From assembly GCF_020179405.1 (NCBI RefSeq), contig NZ_JAICBZ010000033.1:1-41093 (forward strand): 41,093 nucleotides of DNA, written 5' to 3'. How positions within the stretch are numbered: the first letter of the stretch is position 1; the number at the start of each line of letters is the position of its first letter. Both the position numbers and the translations under genes were made by a program. This document shows positions 8,405-17,174 of this stretch, one piece after another. Source of the DNA: Xinfangfangia pollutisoli (GTDB taxonomy: Bacteria; Pseudomonadota; Alphaproteobacteria; Rhodobacterales; Rhodobacteraceae). The notes beneath the pieces were generated by a model, which saw only the letters and a list, made by a program, of their open reading frames with translations, was not told where the DNA came from and did no database searches.

Positions 8405-8860
8405 ATGACTGACCTGCTGCGCCCCCGGTTCTGGGAAACCGTCCCCCTGTCGAAGATGACCCCCGCGGAATGGGAGGCTTTGTGCGATGGCTGCGGCAAA
8501 TGCTGCCTGAACAAGCTGGAATATGACGACACCGGCGAGGTGGTCTACACCTGCGTCGCCTGCCGGCTGTTCGACAATGCGACCAGCGGCTGTTCCGATT
8601 ATGCCAATCGCAAGACCCATGTGCCCGAATGCGTGGTGCTGACGCCAAAGACGCTGAAGAAAAGCGCCTATTGGATGCCGTCGACCTGCGCCTACAAGCT
8701 GCTGTGGCAGGGCCGCCCCCTGCCCGACTGGCACCCTTTGGTGACCGGCGATCCTGACAGCACCCACAAGGCGGGCCAGTCGATGCGCGGGCGCACCGTG
8801 TCGGAACTGACCGTGCCGGAAGAGGATTGGGAAGACCACCTGATCGAGGAAAGCCCGTGA
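8405..8860 (+). CDS. YcgN family cysteine-cluster protein (UPF0260)
   Basis: A 151-residue protein matching the UPF0260/YcgN family. It opens with a Trp-rich segment (RFWETVPLSKMTPAEWEALC) followed by a dense cysteine set: CDGCGKCC, TCVACRLF, SGCSDY, ECVVL and a later TCAYK. Such a cluster is likely to bind a metal or an Fe-S centre; the biochemical role is not established. Family members are cytosolic and widely conserved in proteobacteria. The stop codon overlaps the next start by one base (TGATG at 8858-8862), so translation is probably coupled to the downstream aldolase gene. Confidence 0.92.
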   Translation: MTDLLRPRFWETVPLSKMTPAEWEALCDGCGKCCLNKLEYDDTGEVVYTCVACRLFDNATSGCSDYANRKTHVPECVVLTPKTLKKSAYWMPSTCAYKLLWQGRPLPDWHPLVTGDPDSTHKAGQSMRGRTVSELTVPEEDWEDHLIEESP

Positions 8861-9897
8861 TGTTCTTCGCCTCGGACAACAGCTCGGGCGCCGCGCCCGA
8901 GATCCTGGCGGCGGTTCTGGCCGCGAATGACGGGCCCGCGCCCAGCTATGGCGCCGATGCGCTGATGGAGCGGGTCGTGGCGCAGATCCGGCAGATCTTC
9001 GAGGCACCCGAGGCGGCGGTCTATCTGGTCGCCACCGGCACGGCGGCCAATGCGCTGGCGCTGGCGCTGTTCTGCCCGCCCTGGGGCGCGGTCTTCTGCC
9101 AGGACAAGGCGCATGTGGCCGAGGATGAATGCAACGCGCCGGAATTCTTCACCGGCGGCGCGAAGCTGGTGCTGGTGCCGGGCGCCGATGGCAAGATGAC
9201 TCCGGCCACGCTGGCCCCGCAGCTGGCGCGGATCGGCGCAGGCGGCGTGCATTCGCTGCAGAAGGGCCTGCTGAGCCTGACCAATGTGACCGAGGCCGGC
9301 ACGGTCTATACGCCCGCCGAGACGGCGTCCCTGGCCGCGCTGGCCCGGGCCGCCGGCCTGCCTTGCCATCTGGACGGCGCGCGCTTTGCCAATGCGGTGG
9401 TGGCGACGGGCGCCAGCCCGGCCGAACTGACCTGGAAGGCGGGCGTCGACATCCTGTCTTTCGGCGGCACCAAGAATGGCTGTCTGGGCGTCGAGGCGGT
9501 GGTGATCTTCGACCCCGCGAAAGCCTGGGAATTCGAATTGCGCCGCAAGCGCGCGGGGCATCTGGTGTCGAAACACCGTTTCCTCTCGGCGCAGATGGCG
9601 GCCTATCTGCAGGACGGGCTGTGGCTGCGCCTGGCCGCGCAGGCCAATGCGATGGGCGCGCGGCTGGCCCAGGGGCTGGCGCGGCGGGGTGGCGTGACGC
9701 TGGCCCATCCGGTCGCGGCGAACATGATGTTTGCCGAATGGCCCGCCGGCACCACGGCCCGGCTGGAAGCGGCCGGGGCGCGGTTTTATGGCTGGCCGCT
9801 GGCCGAGGGGCGCGAGGGCGCGCGGCTGGTGACCAGCTGGAACAGCCGCGCCGACGAGATCGACGCTTTCCTTCAGGCGCTGGACGCGGCGCTTTAG
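8860..9897 (+). CDS. ltaE: low-specificity L-threonine aldolase-type PLP enzyme
   Basis: PLP-dependent fold-type I enzyme of the threonine aldolase / beta-eliminating lyase family. It splits L-threonine or L-allo-threonine to glycine and acetaldehyde. It starts MFFASDNSSGAAPEIL, the family's typical N-terminus. HLDGARFANA contains the Asp (D172) that contacts the pyridine nitrogen. SFGGTKNG carries the PLP Lys (K205). The 345-residue length is normal. I take the ATG at 8860, which overlaps the YcgN stop; an upstream GTG-type start would overlap that gene more and breaks the family N-terminus. The gene ends before a perfect hairpin shared with the convergent hydrolase. The symbol is by family; exact stereospecificity is not readable. 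Confidence 0.9.
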   Translation: MFFASDNSSGAAPEILAAVLAANDGPAPSYGADALMERVVAQIRQIFEAPEAAVYLVATGTAANALALALFCPPWGAVFCQDKAHVAEDECNAPEFFTGGAKLVLVPGADGKMTPATLAPQLARIGAGGVHSLQKGLLSLTNVTEAGTVYTPAETASLAALARAAGLPCHLDGARFANAVVATGASPAELTWKAGVDILSFGGTKNGCLGVEAVVIFDPAKAWEFELRRKRAGHLVSKHRFLSAQMAAYLQDGLWLRLAAQANAMGARLAQGLARRGGVTLAHPVAANMMFAEWPAGTTARLEAAGARFYGWPLAEGREGARLVTSWNSRADEIDAFLQALDAAL

Positions 9898-9941
9898 CGG
9901 CCCGCGTTTTCGCCGCCCCGCGTCCGCCGGCCGGAGTGACG

Positions 9942-9964
9942 CCGAGTTTTCGTCGAAAACTCGG
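9942..9964. terminator. convergent hairpin with TTTTCGTCGAAAA core
   Basis: CCGAGTTTTCG (9942-9952), T, CGAAAACTCGG (9954-9964): a perfect 11-bp inverted repeat around one base, between the convergent aldolase and hydrolase genes. It has T-rich arms on both strands, so it could end transcription both ways. A sister element lies at 37242-37262. Confidence 0.65.
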
Positions 9965-9983
9965 GCACCTCGGGGCCGCGCGC

Positions 9984-10796
9984 TCAGCTTTCTTGCAGAT
10001 GGCGGCGGATCGCATCGGCCAGGGGGCCGGGATGGGTGATCGGCGCCATATGGCCGGCCCCGTCCAGCACGACCCGCCGCGCCTGCGGCAGGCGTGCGGC
10101 CAGGGCGGCCTGGATCGCGGGAATGACCGCCGGGCTTTCGCCCCCCTCGACCAGCAGGACGGGCCGGGACAGCGCCTCCAGCCCGCCGGGCCGCAGCAGG
10201 CCTGCGGCATCGTCCAGCAGCACCCGGTTCTGCGCCGGGATGATGTGGATCCGGTCCAGGATATAGCGCATTTGCCGCTCGGGCAGGCTGGCCAAGGGCC
10301 GGCCATCGCCCCAAAGCGCGTGAAAGCGGCTGGCCGAGGCCAGACGGTCTTCGGGCGTTGCGGTCGGCAGGTCCGCCTGGGCGCGCGCGAATTCGGCGAA
10401 GACCGGCGTGCCCCTGGCGGCGGCGAACAGAACCGGCTCGACCAGCACCAGGCTGCGGATCAGGTCGGGCCGTTCCAGCGCCAGGCGCAGGCACACCGTC
10501 GCGCCGAAACTATGGCCGAAAAGATCGACCGGCCCCGACGCGGCCAGACGCTGGGCCAGGACAGTTGCCGCCGCGGTGGTCAGCGCATGCAGATCGCTGC
10601 CCGGCCGCCAGTCTTCGGACCGGCCATGCCCGGGCTGGTCCATCGCGGTCAGGCTGATCTCGGGCAGCATCTCGGCCAGCCCCGCCCAGGCGCCGGCATG
10701 CGCCAGCGAGCAATGGATCGCCAAGGTGTGCCGCCCTGCCCCGCGGTCCCAGTGGCGCCAGGCGATGCGCTGGCCGGCGATAAGGTCTTCGGGCAT
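9984..10796 (-). CDS. alpha/beta-fold hydrolase
   Basis: A 270-residue single-domain alpha/beta hydrolase. The oxyanion region is [13 protein letters not shown], the strand with [11 protein letters not shown] is typical, and the nucleophile elbow is [10 protein letters not shown] (S96). The catalytic His is H249 in [10 protein letters not shown]. Where many relatives have Asp in a G-x-D-S-P turn, this protein reads VEGGESPAV, so a Glu (E217 or E220) may be the acid. Substrate unknown. I use the ATG at 10796, which has GAGG six bases upstream; longer in-frame starts run into the divergent prs region and lack family sequence. It is alone on this strand, with prs diverging from it. Confidence 0.9.
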   Translation of the reverse strand: MPEDLIAGQRIAWRHWDRGAGRHTLAIHCSLAHAGAWAGLAEMLPEISLTAMDQPGHGRSEDWRPGSDLHALTTAAATVLAQRLAASGPVDLFGHSFGATVCLRLALERPDLIRSLVLVEPVLFAAARGTPVFAEFARAQADLPTATPEDRLASASRFHALWGDGRPLASLPERQMRYILDRIHIIPAQNRVLLDDAAGLLRPGGLEALSRPVLLVEGGESPAVIPAIQAALAARLPQARRVVLDGAGHMAPITHPGPLADAIRRHLQES

Positions 10797-10934
10797 GTCA
10801 TCCTCGGTCTGGGGCGCGCGGCCCCCTCTGCTAGCCCCGCGCCCTGCCCGCGGCAAGCCTTCGGCCGCATGCCCCGGGATCAGGCCTGCGGGCCACGCCG
10901 TCGCCCCCGCATGCACCGATGACGCCGCACCCCC

Positions 10935-10962
10935 TTGCCTTCATCCCCCCGGGTGCTATGCC
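10935..10962 (+). promoter_or_regulatory. possible prs promoter
   Basis: TTGCCT (10935-10940), 16-nt spacer, TATGCC (10957-10962), 36 nt before the prs start. Weak match, by eye. Confidence 0.3.
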
Positions 10963-10998
10963 CCGCCGCAAGCGAATCCGCTGCCATCGGAGACCCCC

Positions 10999-12021
10999 AT
11001 GCCCGCCATCACCGAGCCGAAGCTGATTTCCGGCAATGCGAACCTGACGCTGGCCAAGTCCATCGCCCGGCGCATGTCGATGCATCGCGGCATGTCGATC
11101 AGCCTGGTCGACGCCCGGGTCGAACGCTTCAACGATCAGGAAATCTTTGTCGAAGTGTTCGAGAATGTCCGCGGCGAGGACATGTACATCATCCAGCCGA
11201 CCTCGAACCCGGCCAATGACAACCTGATGGAACTTCTGATCATGGTCGATGCGCTGCGCCGGTCCAGCGCCAGCCGCATCACCGCCGTGATCCCCTATTT
11301 CGGCTATGCCCGTCAGGACCGCCGCGCCAAGGCCCGCACGCCGATCAGCGCCAAGCTGGTGGCGAACCTGATCGCCCAGGCGGGCGTGGACCGGGTCTTG
11401 ACGCTGGATCTGCATGCCGCGCAGATCCAGGGCTTCTTCGACATCCCCGTCGACAACCTTTACGCCTCGCCCGTGTTCAGCCTGGACATCCGCCACAATT
11501 TCCGCGGCCGGCTGGACGAGGTGATGGTGATCTCGCCCGACGTGGGCGGCGTGGCGCGGGCGCGCGAACTGGCCAAGCGGATCAACGCGCCGCTGGCCAT
11601 CGTCGACAAGCGGCGCGAGAAGGCGGGCGAAGTGGCCGAGATGACGGTGATCGGCAACGTCAAGGACAAGGTCTGCATCATCGTCGACGACATCTGCGAC
11701 ACGGCCGGCACGCTGTGCAAGGCGGCCGAAGTGCTGATGGAACAGGGCGCGAAGGAAGTGCATTCCTATATCACCCATGGCGTGTTGTCGGGCCCCGCGG
11801 TCGAGCGGGTGTCGAAGTCGGTGATGAAATCGCTGGTGATCACCGATTCGATCCAGCAGGGCGACAAGGTTCAGGCCGCGCCGAATATCCGCATCGTGCC
11901 GACCGCGCCGATGTTTGCCCAGGCGATCCTGAACATCTGGGGCGGCATGTCGGTGTCCTCGCTGTTCGAGGATGAAACCCTGGTGCCGATCTACGAGGGC
12001 ATGTACAGCACCACCGGCTGA
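10999..12021 (+). CDS. prs: ribose-phosphate pyrophosphokinase (PRPP synthetase)
   Basis: Transfers pyrophosphate from ATP to ribose 5-phosphate, giving PRPP for nucleotides, histidine, tryptophan and NAD. Class I features are visible. [26 protein letters not shown] is in the first half, and [21 protein letters not shown] holds the ATP/catalytic flexible-loop residues. [14 protein letters not shown] carries the metal-binding His, and the PRPP loop is [19 protein letters not shown]. At 340 residues it is slightly longer than the usual 310-320, mostly by an N-terminal MPAITEPK extension and loops. I use the ATG at 10999 behind GGAG; a much longer upstream open frame is only GC-rich sequence. 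The gene is followed by a short spacer before the chemoreceptor-like gene. Confidence 0.96.
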   Translation: MPAITEPKLISGNANLTLAKSIARRMSMHRGMSISLVDARVERFNDQEIFVEVFENVRGEDMYIIQPTSNPANDNLMELLIMVDALRRSSASRITAVIPYFGYARQDRRAKARTPISAKLVANLIAQAGVDRVLTLDLHAAQIQGFFDIPVDNLYASPVFSLDIRHNFRGRLDEVMVISPDVGGVARARELAKRINAPLAIVDKRREKAGEVAEMTVIGNVKDKVCIIVDDICDTAGTLCKAAEVLMEQGAKEVHSYITHGVLSGPAVERVSKSVMKSLVITDSIQQGDKVQAAPNIRIVPTAPMFAQAILNIWGGMSVSSLFEDETLVPIYEGMYSTTG

Positions 12022-12063
12022 TCGGGCCGGCGTTAACCGCCGCGCAAGGGCTTTGGCCGATAA

Positions 12064-12089
12064 GGAAGGCACCCCCGGAGGAGCCTTCC
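12064..12089 (+). promoter_or_regulatory. ribosome binding site in a hairpin loop before the chemoreceptor-like gene
   Basis: GGAAGGC (12064-12070) and GCCTTCC (12083-12089) form a 7-bp stem ending directly at the ATG (12090). The Shine-Dalgarno GGAGGA (12077-12082) is in the loop. The arrangement supports the chosen start and might modulate ribosome access. Confidence 0.5.
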
Positions 12090-13499
12090 ATGCAGCCTGC
12101 CCATCGCCGTCACCGCCCAGACGTCGCGCCCGCGTCGCAGGTCGATGTGCTGGCCGAGGCGGCGGTCAGCCTGTCGCATGACATTGTCGATATTGCGGGC
12201 TTCCTGGACGGGGTCGATGCGGTGGCGCATGCCCAGGTTCAGGATCTGAACCGCGCCCGCGGCGCCGCCCGTGCCGTGGCCCAGGCCAGCCGCACCATGG
12301 CCGGGGCTTCCGAACGTACCGGGGTGGCGGTGAACCAGGTGGCGGGGGCGGTCCTGCAATCTTCCACCCAGGTCCAGGGCGCGCTGGGCGCCAGCGAAGA
12401 GGTGATGCGCTGGGTTTCCGGCGCGGGCCAGCGCATGGAAAAGATTGGTGAAATCGTCGGCAAGGTGCGCCAGTCGAACGGCCAGATCACGGAAATCTCG
12501 CGCGAGGTGAACATCCTTGCGGTCAATGCGCGGATCGAAGCGGCGCGGGCCGGCGATGCCGGGCGGGGCTTTATCGTGGTCGCGGATGCGATCAAGGCGC
12601 TGTCGCACCAGACCTCGACCGCGGCCGAGACGATCACCGACACGATCCGGCTTCTGGCAGGCGAATTGGCGACGCTGACGGCCGAAGCCGTGGACGTGTC
12701 GCAACGCGCCCAGCAGGGCCTGTCCGGCCTGACCGAGGCGGGCTCGGCGCTGAACGCGATGCAGGACCAGGCAGATGCGGGCCGCGCCGCCGCGGCCGAG
12801 ATTGCCGCGCAGATCGAATCGGTGCGCCTGGCGCTGGCCGATTTCGGGCCGGCGCTGCGGGCCTTGTTCGACAATGTCGCCGACCAGGGCGCCAAGGTGA
12901 CCGAGGCGCGGCGGCGCGCCAGCGGGCTGATCCAACTGGGCGAGACCATGGTTCAGCATGCGGTGGAGCTGGGCGGGGCGACCAGCGACCGCGATCTGAT
13001 CGCCGGGGTGCAGCAGGGCGCCGAGCGGCTGGGCCGGGCCTTGGACGCCGCGGTCGACCGGGGCGAGATCGCCCTGCCGCAGCTGTTCGAGGCCCGCTAT
13101 GCGCCGATCCCCGGCAGCAATCCGGTTCAGGTTCTGGCGCCCTTCACCGCGGTCACCGACCGGTATTTTCCCGCGGTGCAAGAGGCGCTTGCGCAGGGCG
13201 ACCCGCGGGTGGTGTTCTGCGCCGCGGTGGATCGCAACGGCTATCTGCCGACCCATAACCAGAAATTCTCGCAGCCCCAGGGCCCGGATCCGGTCTGGAA
13301 CGCTGCCCATTGCCGCAATCGCCGCATCTTCGACGATCGGGTCGGTCTGGGTGCGGGCCGGTCGACCGCGCCTTTCCTGCTGCAGGTCTATCGCCGCGAC
13401 ATGGGGGGCGGCCAATTCGCGATGATGAAGGACGTCTCGGCGCCGATCTTCGTCAAGGGCCGGCACTGGGGCGGGCTGCGGCTGGGCTGCGCCTTCTGA
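12090..13499 (+). CDS. soluble methyl-accepting chemotaxis-like protein with C-terminal sensor-like domain
   Basis: A 469-residue protein with no membrane segment. Residues about 50-260 are a long Ala-rich coiled coil. It contains the chemoreceptor signalling hairpin at 139-175 (EVNILAVNARIEAARAGDAG, then RGFIVVADAIKALSHQT), the part that contacts CheA and CheW. Residues about 330-469 form a separate domain with VDRNGYLPTHNQKFSQPQ, CRNRRIFDDRVGLGAGRS and YRRDMGGGQFAMMKDVSAPI. I recognise this as a conserved block in other alphaproteobacterial receptor-like proteins and infer it to be the sensory part. The order (signalling first, sensor last, no membrane) means it would sense something in the cytoplasm. 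No che gene is nearby. The ATG at 12090 has GGAGGA seven bases upstream. Confidence 0.88.
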   Translation: MQPAHRRHRPDVAPASQVDVLAEAAVSLSHDIVDIAGFLDGVDAVAHAQVQDLNRARGAARAVAQASRTMAGASERTGVAVNQVAGAVLQSSTQVQGALGASEEVMRWVSGAGQRMEKIGEIVGKVRQSNGQITEISREVNILAVNARIEAARAGDAGRGFIVVADAIKALSHQTSTAAETITDTIRLLAGELATLTAEAVDVSQRAQQGLSGLTEAGSALNAMQDQADAGRAAAAEIAAQIESVRLALADFGPALRALFDNVADQGAKVTEARRRASGLIQLGETMVQHAVELGGATSDRDLIAGVQQGAERLGRALDAAVDRGEIALPQLFEARYAPIPGSNPVQVLAPFTAVTDRYFPAVQEALAQGDPRVVFCAAVDRNGYLPTHNQKFSQPQGPDPVWNAAHCRNRRIFDDRVGLGAGRSTAPFLLQVYRRDMGGGQFAMMKDVSAPIFVKGRHWGGLRLGCAF

Positions 13500-13560
13500 C
13501 AGAAGCGGCAAGGCGCGCCCGGTCAGGCGCCCCCTCCCCCGGGCCGCAGGCCTTGCAGGG

Positions 13561-13953
13561 TCACTTGCCCTGCAGGCTTTCGACATATTCGGCCAGCTGC
13601 ACCAGCCGCAGCGGCGTGGGCGAGGCGATGCCATCGCCCGCATCATAGGGCACCAGCGGGCTGTCCAGCAGCGGGCCGAAATTCGGCATCGGCGTATCGC
13701 CATATTTGCCGGTATAGCCCCAGATCTTGGCCATGACCCGCAGCTTCGGGAAGTCGCCCTTGTTGCGCTTGGCCAGCGTGGTCAGATCGGCCGGATGCCG
13801 CGGCAGGCCCTCGGCGCCTGCGCCATCGCCCTTGCCGCCCGGCCCGTGGCAGGCGGCGCAGTAATCGGCGAAATCCTGCGCCCCGGTCGGCTGCTTTTCT
13901 TCCATGCAGCCCGCCAAAGCCAGCGCCGCCACCAGACCCAAAGCCCGTTTCAT
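13561..13953 (-). CDS. cytochrome c lipoprotein
   Basis: A 130-residue c-type cytochrome. The signal sequence [16 protein letters not shown] ends in a lipobox with Cys16, so it should be lipid-anchored and periplasm-facing. The haem site is CAACH (32-36), and the likely axial Met is M89 in DTPMPNFGP. Ordinary class I-like spacing fits an electron carrier; the partner oxidase or reductase is not in the window. Its start overlaps the lolD stop by four bases (ATGA), so it is the last gene of a lolC-lolD-cytochrome transcript. The pairing with the lipoprotein sorting system may be chance, although this protein is itself a lipoprotein. Confidence 0.92.
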   Translation of the reverse strand: MKRALGLVAALALAGCMEEKQPTGAQDFADYCAACHGPGGKGDGAGAEGLPRHPADLTTLAKRNKGDFPKLRVMAKIWGYTGKYGDTPMPNFGPLLDSPLVPYDAGDGIASPTPLRLVQLAEYVESLQGK

Positions 13954-14636
13954 CGCCCCACCTCCACCACAAGACCGGCCTCAAGCCGCACCACGCGGTC
14001 CATCCGCGCCGCCAGTTCCAGATTATGCGTCGCGATCAGCGCCGCCATGCCGGTGGATCGTACCAGATCCATCAGCGCGCCGAACACCTGATCCGAGGTC
14101 GCCGGATCCAGATTTCCGGTCGGCTCATCGGCCAGCAGGACCCGCGGCCCATTGGCCAGCGCCCGGCAGAAGGCGACGCGCTGCTGCTCGCCCCCCGACA
14201 GGGCCGCCGGCCGGTGCCCGGCCCGATGCGCCACGCCGACCCGGCCCAGCAGATCCTGCGCCCGCGCCTCGGCCGCGGCTTTGGCCACGCCATTGGCCAG
14301 CTGCGGGATCACCACATTTTCCAGCGCGGTGAATTCCGGCAGAAGATGGTGGAACTGGTAGATGAACCCCACCTCGCCGCGGCGGATTTCGGTGCGCGCG
14401 CGGTCGGACAGGCCGGCGATCTGGCGCCCGCCCAGGGCCACGCGGCCGGAATCCGGCGCATCCAGCAGCCCCGCGATGTGCAGAAGCGTCGATTTTCCCG
14501 CGCCCGAAGGCGCCACCAACGCCACAACCTCGCCCGCCGCCACCGTCAGCGAGGCGCCGCGCAGCACCAGAACCTCGGATGGTTTGCCGCGGTTGTAACC
14601 CTTCTCGATGCCGTCCAGAACCAGCGCGTCACTCAT
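13950..14636 (-). CDS. lolD: lipoprotein-releasing ABC transporter ATPase LolD
   Basis: ATPase of the LolCDE complex, which extracts outer-membrane lipoproteins from the inner membrane and passes them to LolA. Walker A is APSGAGKST (42-50), the signature is [16 protein letters not shown] (145-160), Walker B is [12 protein letters not shown] (166-177), and the switch His is in [31 protein letters not shown] is the LolD/MacB-type Q-loop region. Length 228 is normal. It overlaps the permease gene by eight bases upstream and the cytochrome gene by four downstream, so all three are probably translated from one mRNA. Confidence 0.95.
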   Translation of the reverse strand: MSDALVLDGIEKGYNRGKPSEVLVLRGASLTVAAGEVVALVAPSGAGKSTLLHIAGLLDAPDSGRVALGGRQIAGLSDRARTEIRRGEVGFIYQFHHLLPEFTALENVVIPQLANGVAKAAAEARAQDLLGRVGVAHRAGHRPAALSGGEQQRVAFCRALANGPRVLLADEPTGNLDPATSDQVFGALMDLVRSTGMAALIATHNLELAARMDRVVRLEAGLVVEVGR

Positions 14637-15912
14637 AGCGCAGCGCCTCCACCGGGTTCATCCGCGCCGCGCGCCGGGCCGGCAGGATCGTGACGACAAA
14701 GGACAGGACCAGCGACAAAAGCGTCGCGACCAGCACGTCATGGCCCTGCAGCCGCGCCGAAAGATGATAGATCGGCCGCACCGTCGGATCCCACAACCCG
14801 CCGCCGGCGATCCAGTTGATGAAATCGAAGATCGGGGTGAAGTAATAGCTGAACAGGCTGCCCAGCGCGACGCCCAGAACCGTGCCCACCAGCCCGGTCA
14901 GCGCGCCGCACAGGAAGAAGATCCGCAGCACCGAGCCTTCGGTCAGCCCCATCGTCCGCAGGATGCCGATGTCGCGGCCCTTGTTCTTCACCAGCATCAC
15001 CAGCCCGGAAATGATGTTCATCGAGGCAATCAGCACCAGGATCGACATCAGGATGAACATCATATTGTCCTCGACCGTCAGGGCGCGCAGGTAGTTGCCC
15101 GCGCTTTGCTGCCAGGTCCAGGTCATCACCTGCCCGCCCGCCGCCGCGGTCAGTGGCGCGACATAGGCGTCGATGTTTTCGGGGTCTTTCACCATGACCT
15201 CGAATTCATCCGCCACGCCTTCGGCGTTGAAATAGGCCTGCGCCTCGGACAGGGTCAGATAGGCGCGGGTCCGGTCGATCTCGGGACTGCCCGAGGTGAA
15301 GACATAGACCACCTCATAGGCATTGGTGCGCAGGCTTTGGCCCATCGCGGTCTTCGGCCCGTCGGGCGAGATCACCCGCACCCGGTCGCCCACCTGCACG
15401 CCCAGATCGCGCGCGATGCCCGAGCCCAGCGCCAGCCCCTGATCCAGCCGCGCGATATCGCCGAAATCGTCGCCGCCCGTGGTCATCGACGGAATCGAGG
15501 CCACGTCTTCCGGCGCCATGCCGTAGATCTCGACTCCGGAATTGCCGTCGATGGATTGCAGCATGGCCTGGCCGCGCACCAAAGGCGCCACGCGCGTCAC
15601 CCCCGGCACCTCGGCCAGCTTTGCCGCAACCTCTTGATAATCCGGGAAACCCCGCAGCTTGCGGCCCTGGTCATCCATGCGCCAATTGTAGACCGTGACA
15701 TGGCCATTCGCGCCCAGAAGCGTGGTCACAAACTCCTCGCGGAAGCCGGCCCGCACCGACATGACCGCGACCAGGGCAAAGACCGACAGCATGATGCCCA
15801 GGACCGAGATCCAGGTCATCACCGAGATGCCGCCCTCGGCCCGCCGCGCCCGCAGATAGCGCCAGGCAATCATCCATTCGAAACCCGCGAAGGGTGCTGT
15901 CCTGCCTGTCAT
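14629..15912 (-). CDS. lolC: lipoprotein-releasing permease LolC/LolE
   Basis: Inner-membrane subunit of the Lol exporter, 427 residues. The layout is typical of the FtsX/MacB permease family. There is a short cytosolic N-terminus ([17 protein letters not shown]), helix 1 ([19 protein letters not shown]), and a large periplasmic domain from about residue 60 to 270. Then come three helices, with the coupling sequence [27 protein letters not shown] between the second and third, ending [17 protein letters not shown] use the ATG at 15912; a longer in-frame version adds non-conserved residues. Many alphaproteobacteria have a single LolC/E gene, so this may be a homodimer-type LolF-like protein; C and E cannot be told apart here. 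Confidence 0.93.
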   Translation of the reverse strand: MTGRTAPFAGFEWMIAWRYLRARRAEGGISVMTWISVLGIMLSVFALVAVMSVRAGFREEFVTTLLGANGHVTVYNWRMDDQGRKLRGFPDYQEVAAKLAEVPGVTRVAPLVRGQAMLQSIDGNSGVEIYGMAPEDVASIPSMTTGGDDFGDIARLDQGLALGSGIARDLGVQVGDRVRVISPDGPKTAMGQSLRTNAYEVVYVFTSGSPEIDRTRAYLTLSEAQAYFNAEGVADEFEVMVKDPENIDAYVAPLTAAAGGQVMTWTWQQSAGNYLRALTVEDNMMFILMSILVLIASMNIISGLVMLVKNKGRDIGILRTMGLTEGSVLRIFFLCGALTGLVGTVLGVALGSLFSYYFTPIFDFINWIAGGGLWDPTVRPIYHLSARLQGHDVLVATLLSLVLSFVVTILPARRAARMNPVEALRYE

Positions 15913-16047
15913 CTGCCTGCCCGTTCTGATTGGCTGCAAACTGGCCCGCGCGGGGGCAAAGGTCAAGGAAGCCGGCGCCTCTTCGCCGATCGCCGCCGAA
16001 ATAGGCAAAACTGCCCTTGGCGGCGGCGCTTGGGCCGTGGCACGAGG

Positions 16048-16063
16048 CTCACGCCCGCGTGAG
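16048..16063. promoter_or_regulatory. 16-bp dyad between divergent genes
   Basis: CTCACGC (16048-16054), CC, GCGTGAG (16057-16063) is a perfect 7+7 dyad in the 200-nt gap between lolC (minus) and the small lipoprotein gene (plus), 50 bp before the latter. A TAGAAT hexamer lies at 16091-16096. The dyad could be an operator. Confidence 0.35.
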
Positions 16064-16112
16064 GGCGGGTCAGAACGACCAAAGAAGACATAGAATTAGA
16101 CGAGGACATCAG

Positions 16113-16382
16113 ATGCGTATCCTTCCCCTTCTTGCAGCGCTTGCCACGGTGACCGCCCTGTCGGCCTGCAAGGACGAGGTTTCCTGCACCGAAGCCGAGG
16201 CGCAGAAGAAAGCCACCGAACTGGCCAACAAGATCACCGAGGTCGGCACGGCCGATCCGTCGAAAATGGCCGCGCTGATGCCGAAGCTGCAAGAGCTGTC
16301 GACCAAGGCCGCAGCCGCGCCCGACGATCTGGCCGCGACCTGCAAGGCGATGGACGATCTGATGGCGGAACTGTCGAAGTAA
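16113..16382 (+). CDS. small lipoprotein, 89 aa
   Basis: I recognise the class but not the function. MRILPLLAALATVTALSAC is a lipoprotein signal with the modified Cys at 19. The mature part is a short, charged, helix-forming sequence of about 70 residues with two further cysteines (C25 in EVSCTEAE and C77 in AATCKAMD) that could make a disulfide joining the two ends of a helical hairpin. The residue after Cys is Lys, which does not suggest inner-membrane retention. The start at 16113 has GAGGA six bases upstream. It stands alone, diverging from lolC, and has its own strong terminator. Confidence 0.8.
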   Translation: MRILPLLAALATVTALSACKDEVSCTEAEAQKKATELANKITEVGTADPSKMAALMPKLQELSTKAAAAPDDLAATCKAMDDLMAELSK

Positions 16383-16401
16383 CCGGCCGCGCCGGATCTG
16401 G

Positions 16402-16424
16402 GGCGGGCCGCAGGGCCCGCCTTT
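16402..16424 (+). terminator. rho-independent terminator after the small lipoprotein
   Basis: GGCGGGCC (16402-16409), GCAG, GGCCCGCC (16414-16421) followed by TTT: an 8-bp perfect stem 19 nt after the stop codon. It may also serve the convergent trhA gene in part. Confidence 0.75.
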
Positions 16425-16443
16425 CCCTAAGGCGTCAAGGCCT

Positions 16444-17106
16444 TCAGGCCACCGAAACCGCGATGGCGGCGAAATGCAGGCCCGCGGCCACGGCCACGAA
16501 GACATGCCAGATCGCGTTCTGGAACTTCAGCCCGTGCCAGACATAGAAGCCGACGCCGGCGACATAGGTCAGCCCGCCCGCCAGCAGAAGCCACAGCGAC
16601 AGCGCCGGAAGCGCGGCCGTGACCGGGCCGATGGCGATCACCCCGACCCAGCCCAGCAGGATATAGGCCAGGATCGACAGCCGGTCATAGCGCCCGGGCA
16701 GCACGACCTTGATCACAATGCCCAGCGCCGCCCCGGCCCAGACCACCGCGCCCAGCGTCCAGGACCAGGCGGCATGTTCCAGATGCGGGATCACCGCCGT
16801 ATAGGTGCCGGCGATCATCACATAGATCATCGAATGGTCGAAGCGCCGCAGCAGCCATTTCAGCGCCGAGGGTGGCGTCATGTTATAGGCCAGCGAAAAG
16901 CCCCACATCAGGAAGAACCCCGCCGCATAGACCGCCAGCGCGGCGAAGACGCCGATCCCGGCCGTGCCCAGCGCATGGAACAGCAGCAGCGGAAAGGCGA
17001 TCAGCCCGGCCAGCAGGGCCATGGCATGCACGATGCCGTCGGCCAGCAATTCTCCGGTCGAGAAGCTGCGTTTGAACAGGCGGGGATGGGCGTCTGGCAG
17101 GGTCAT
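16444..17106 (-). CDS. trhA: hemolysin III / TrhA (PAQR-like) membrane protein
   Basis: A 220-residue, seven-helix inner-membrane protein of the HlyIII/PAQR family. Signature parts are FSTGELLADGIVHAMALLAG near the N-terminus (conserved His), ALKWLLRRFDHSMIYVMIAGTYTAV in the middle, and IWHVFVAVAAGLHFAAIAV at the C-terminus. The conserved Asp and His residues of this family form a metal site. Bacterial members are linked to membrane fluidity or lipid homeostasis, and haemolysis is not a reliable inference. I use the ATG at 17106 (MTLPDAHPRLFKRSFS); a very long open frame upstream on this strand is antisense to cpdB and is not coding. Confidence 0.93.
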   Translation of the reverse strand: MTLPDAHPRLFKRSFSTGELLADGIVHAMALLAGLIAFPLLLFHALGTAGIGVFAALAVYAAGFFLMWGFSLAYNMTPPSALKWLLRRFDHSMIYVMIAGTYTAVIPHLEHAAWSWTLGAVVWAGAALGIVIKVVLPGRYDRLSILAYILLGWVGVIAIGPVTAALPALSLWLLLAGGLTYVAGVGFYVWHGLKFQNAIWHVFVAVAAGLHFAAIAVSVA

Positions 17107-17174
17107 TCGGTCAGTCTGCGGCAAAGGGATTAGGGAAAGATGACGGTGCGCCCGCGGCGGGGCAAGTGAACTTG

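Noticed and set aside
6274-8532. 752-codon open frame on the minus strand across the hydratase, ribF and acetyltransferase genes
   Set aside because: Antisense to three recognised genes; composition is that of a high-GC shadow.
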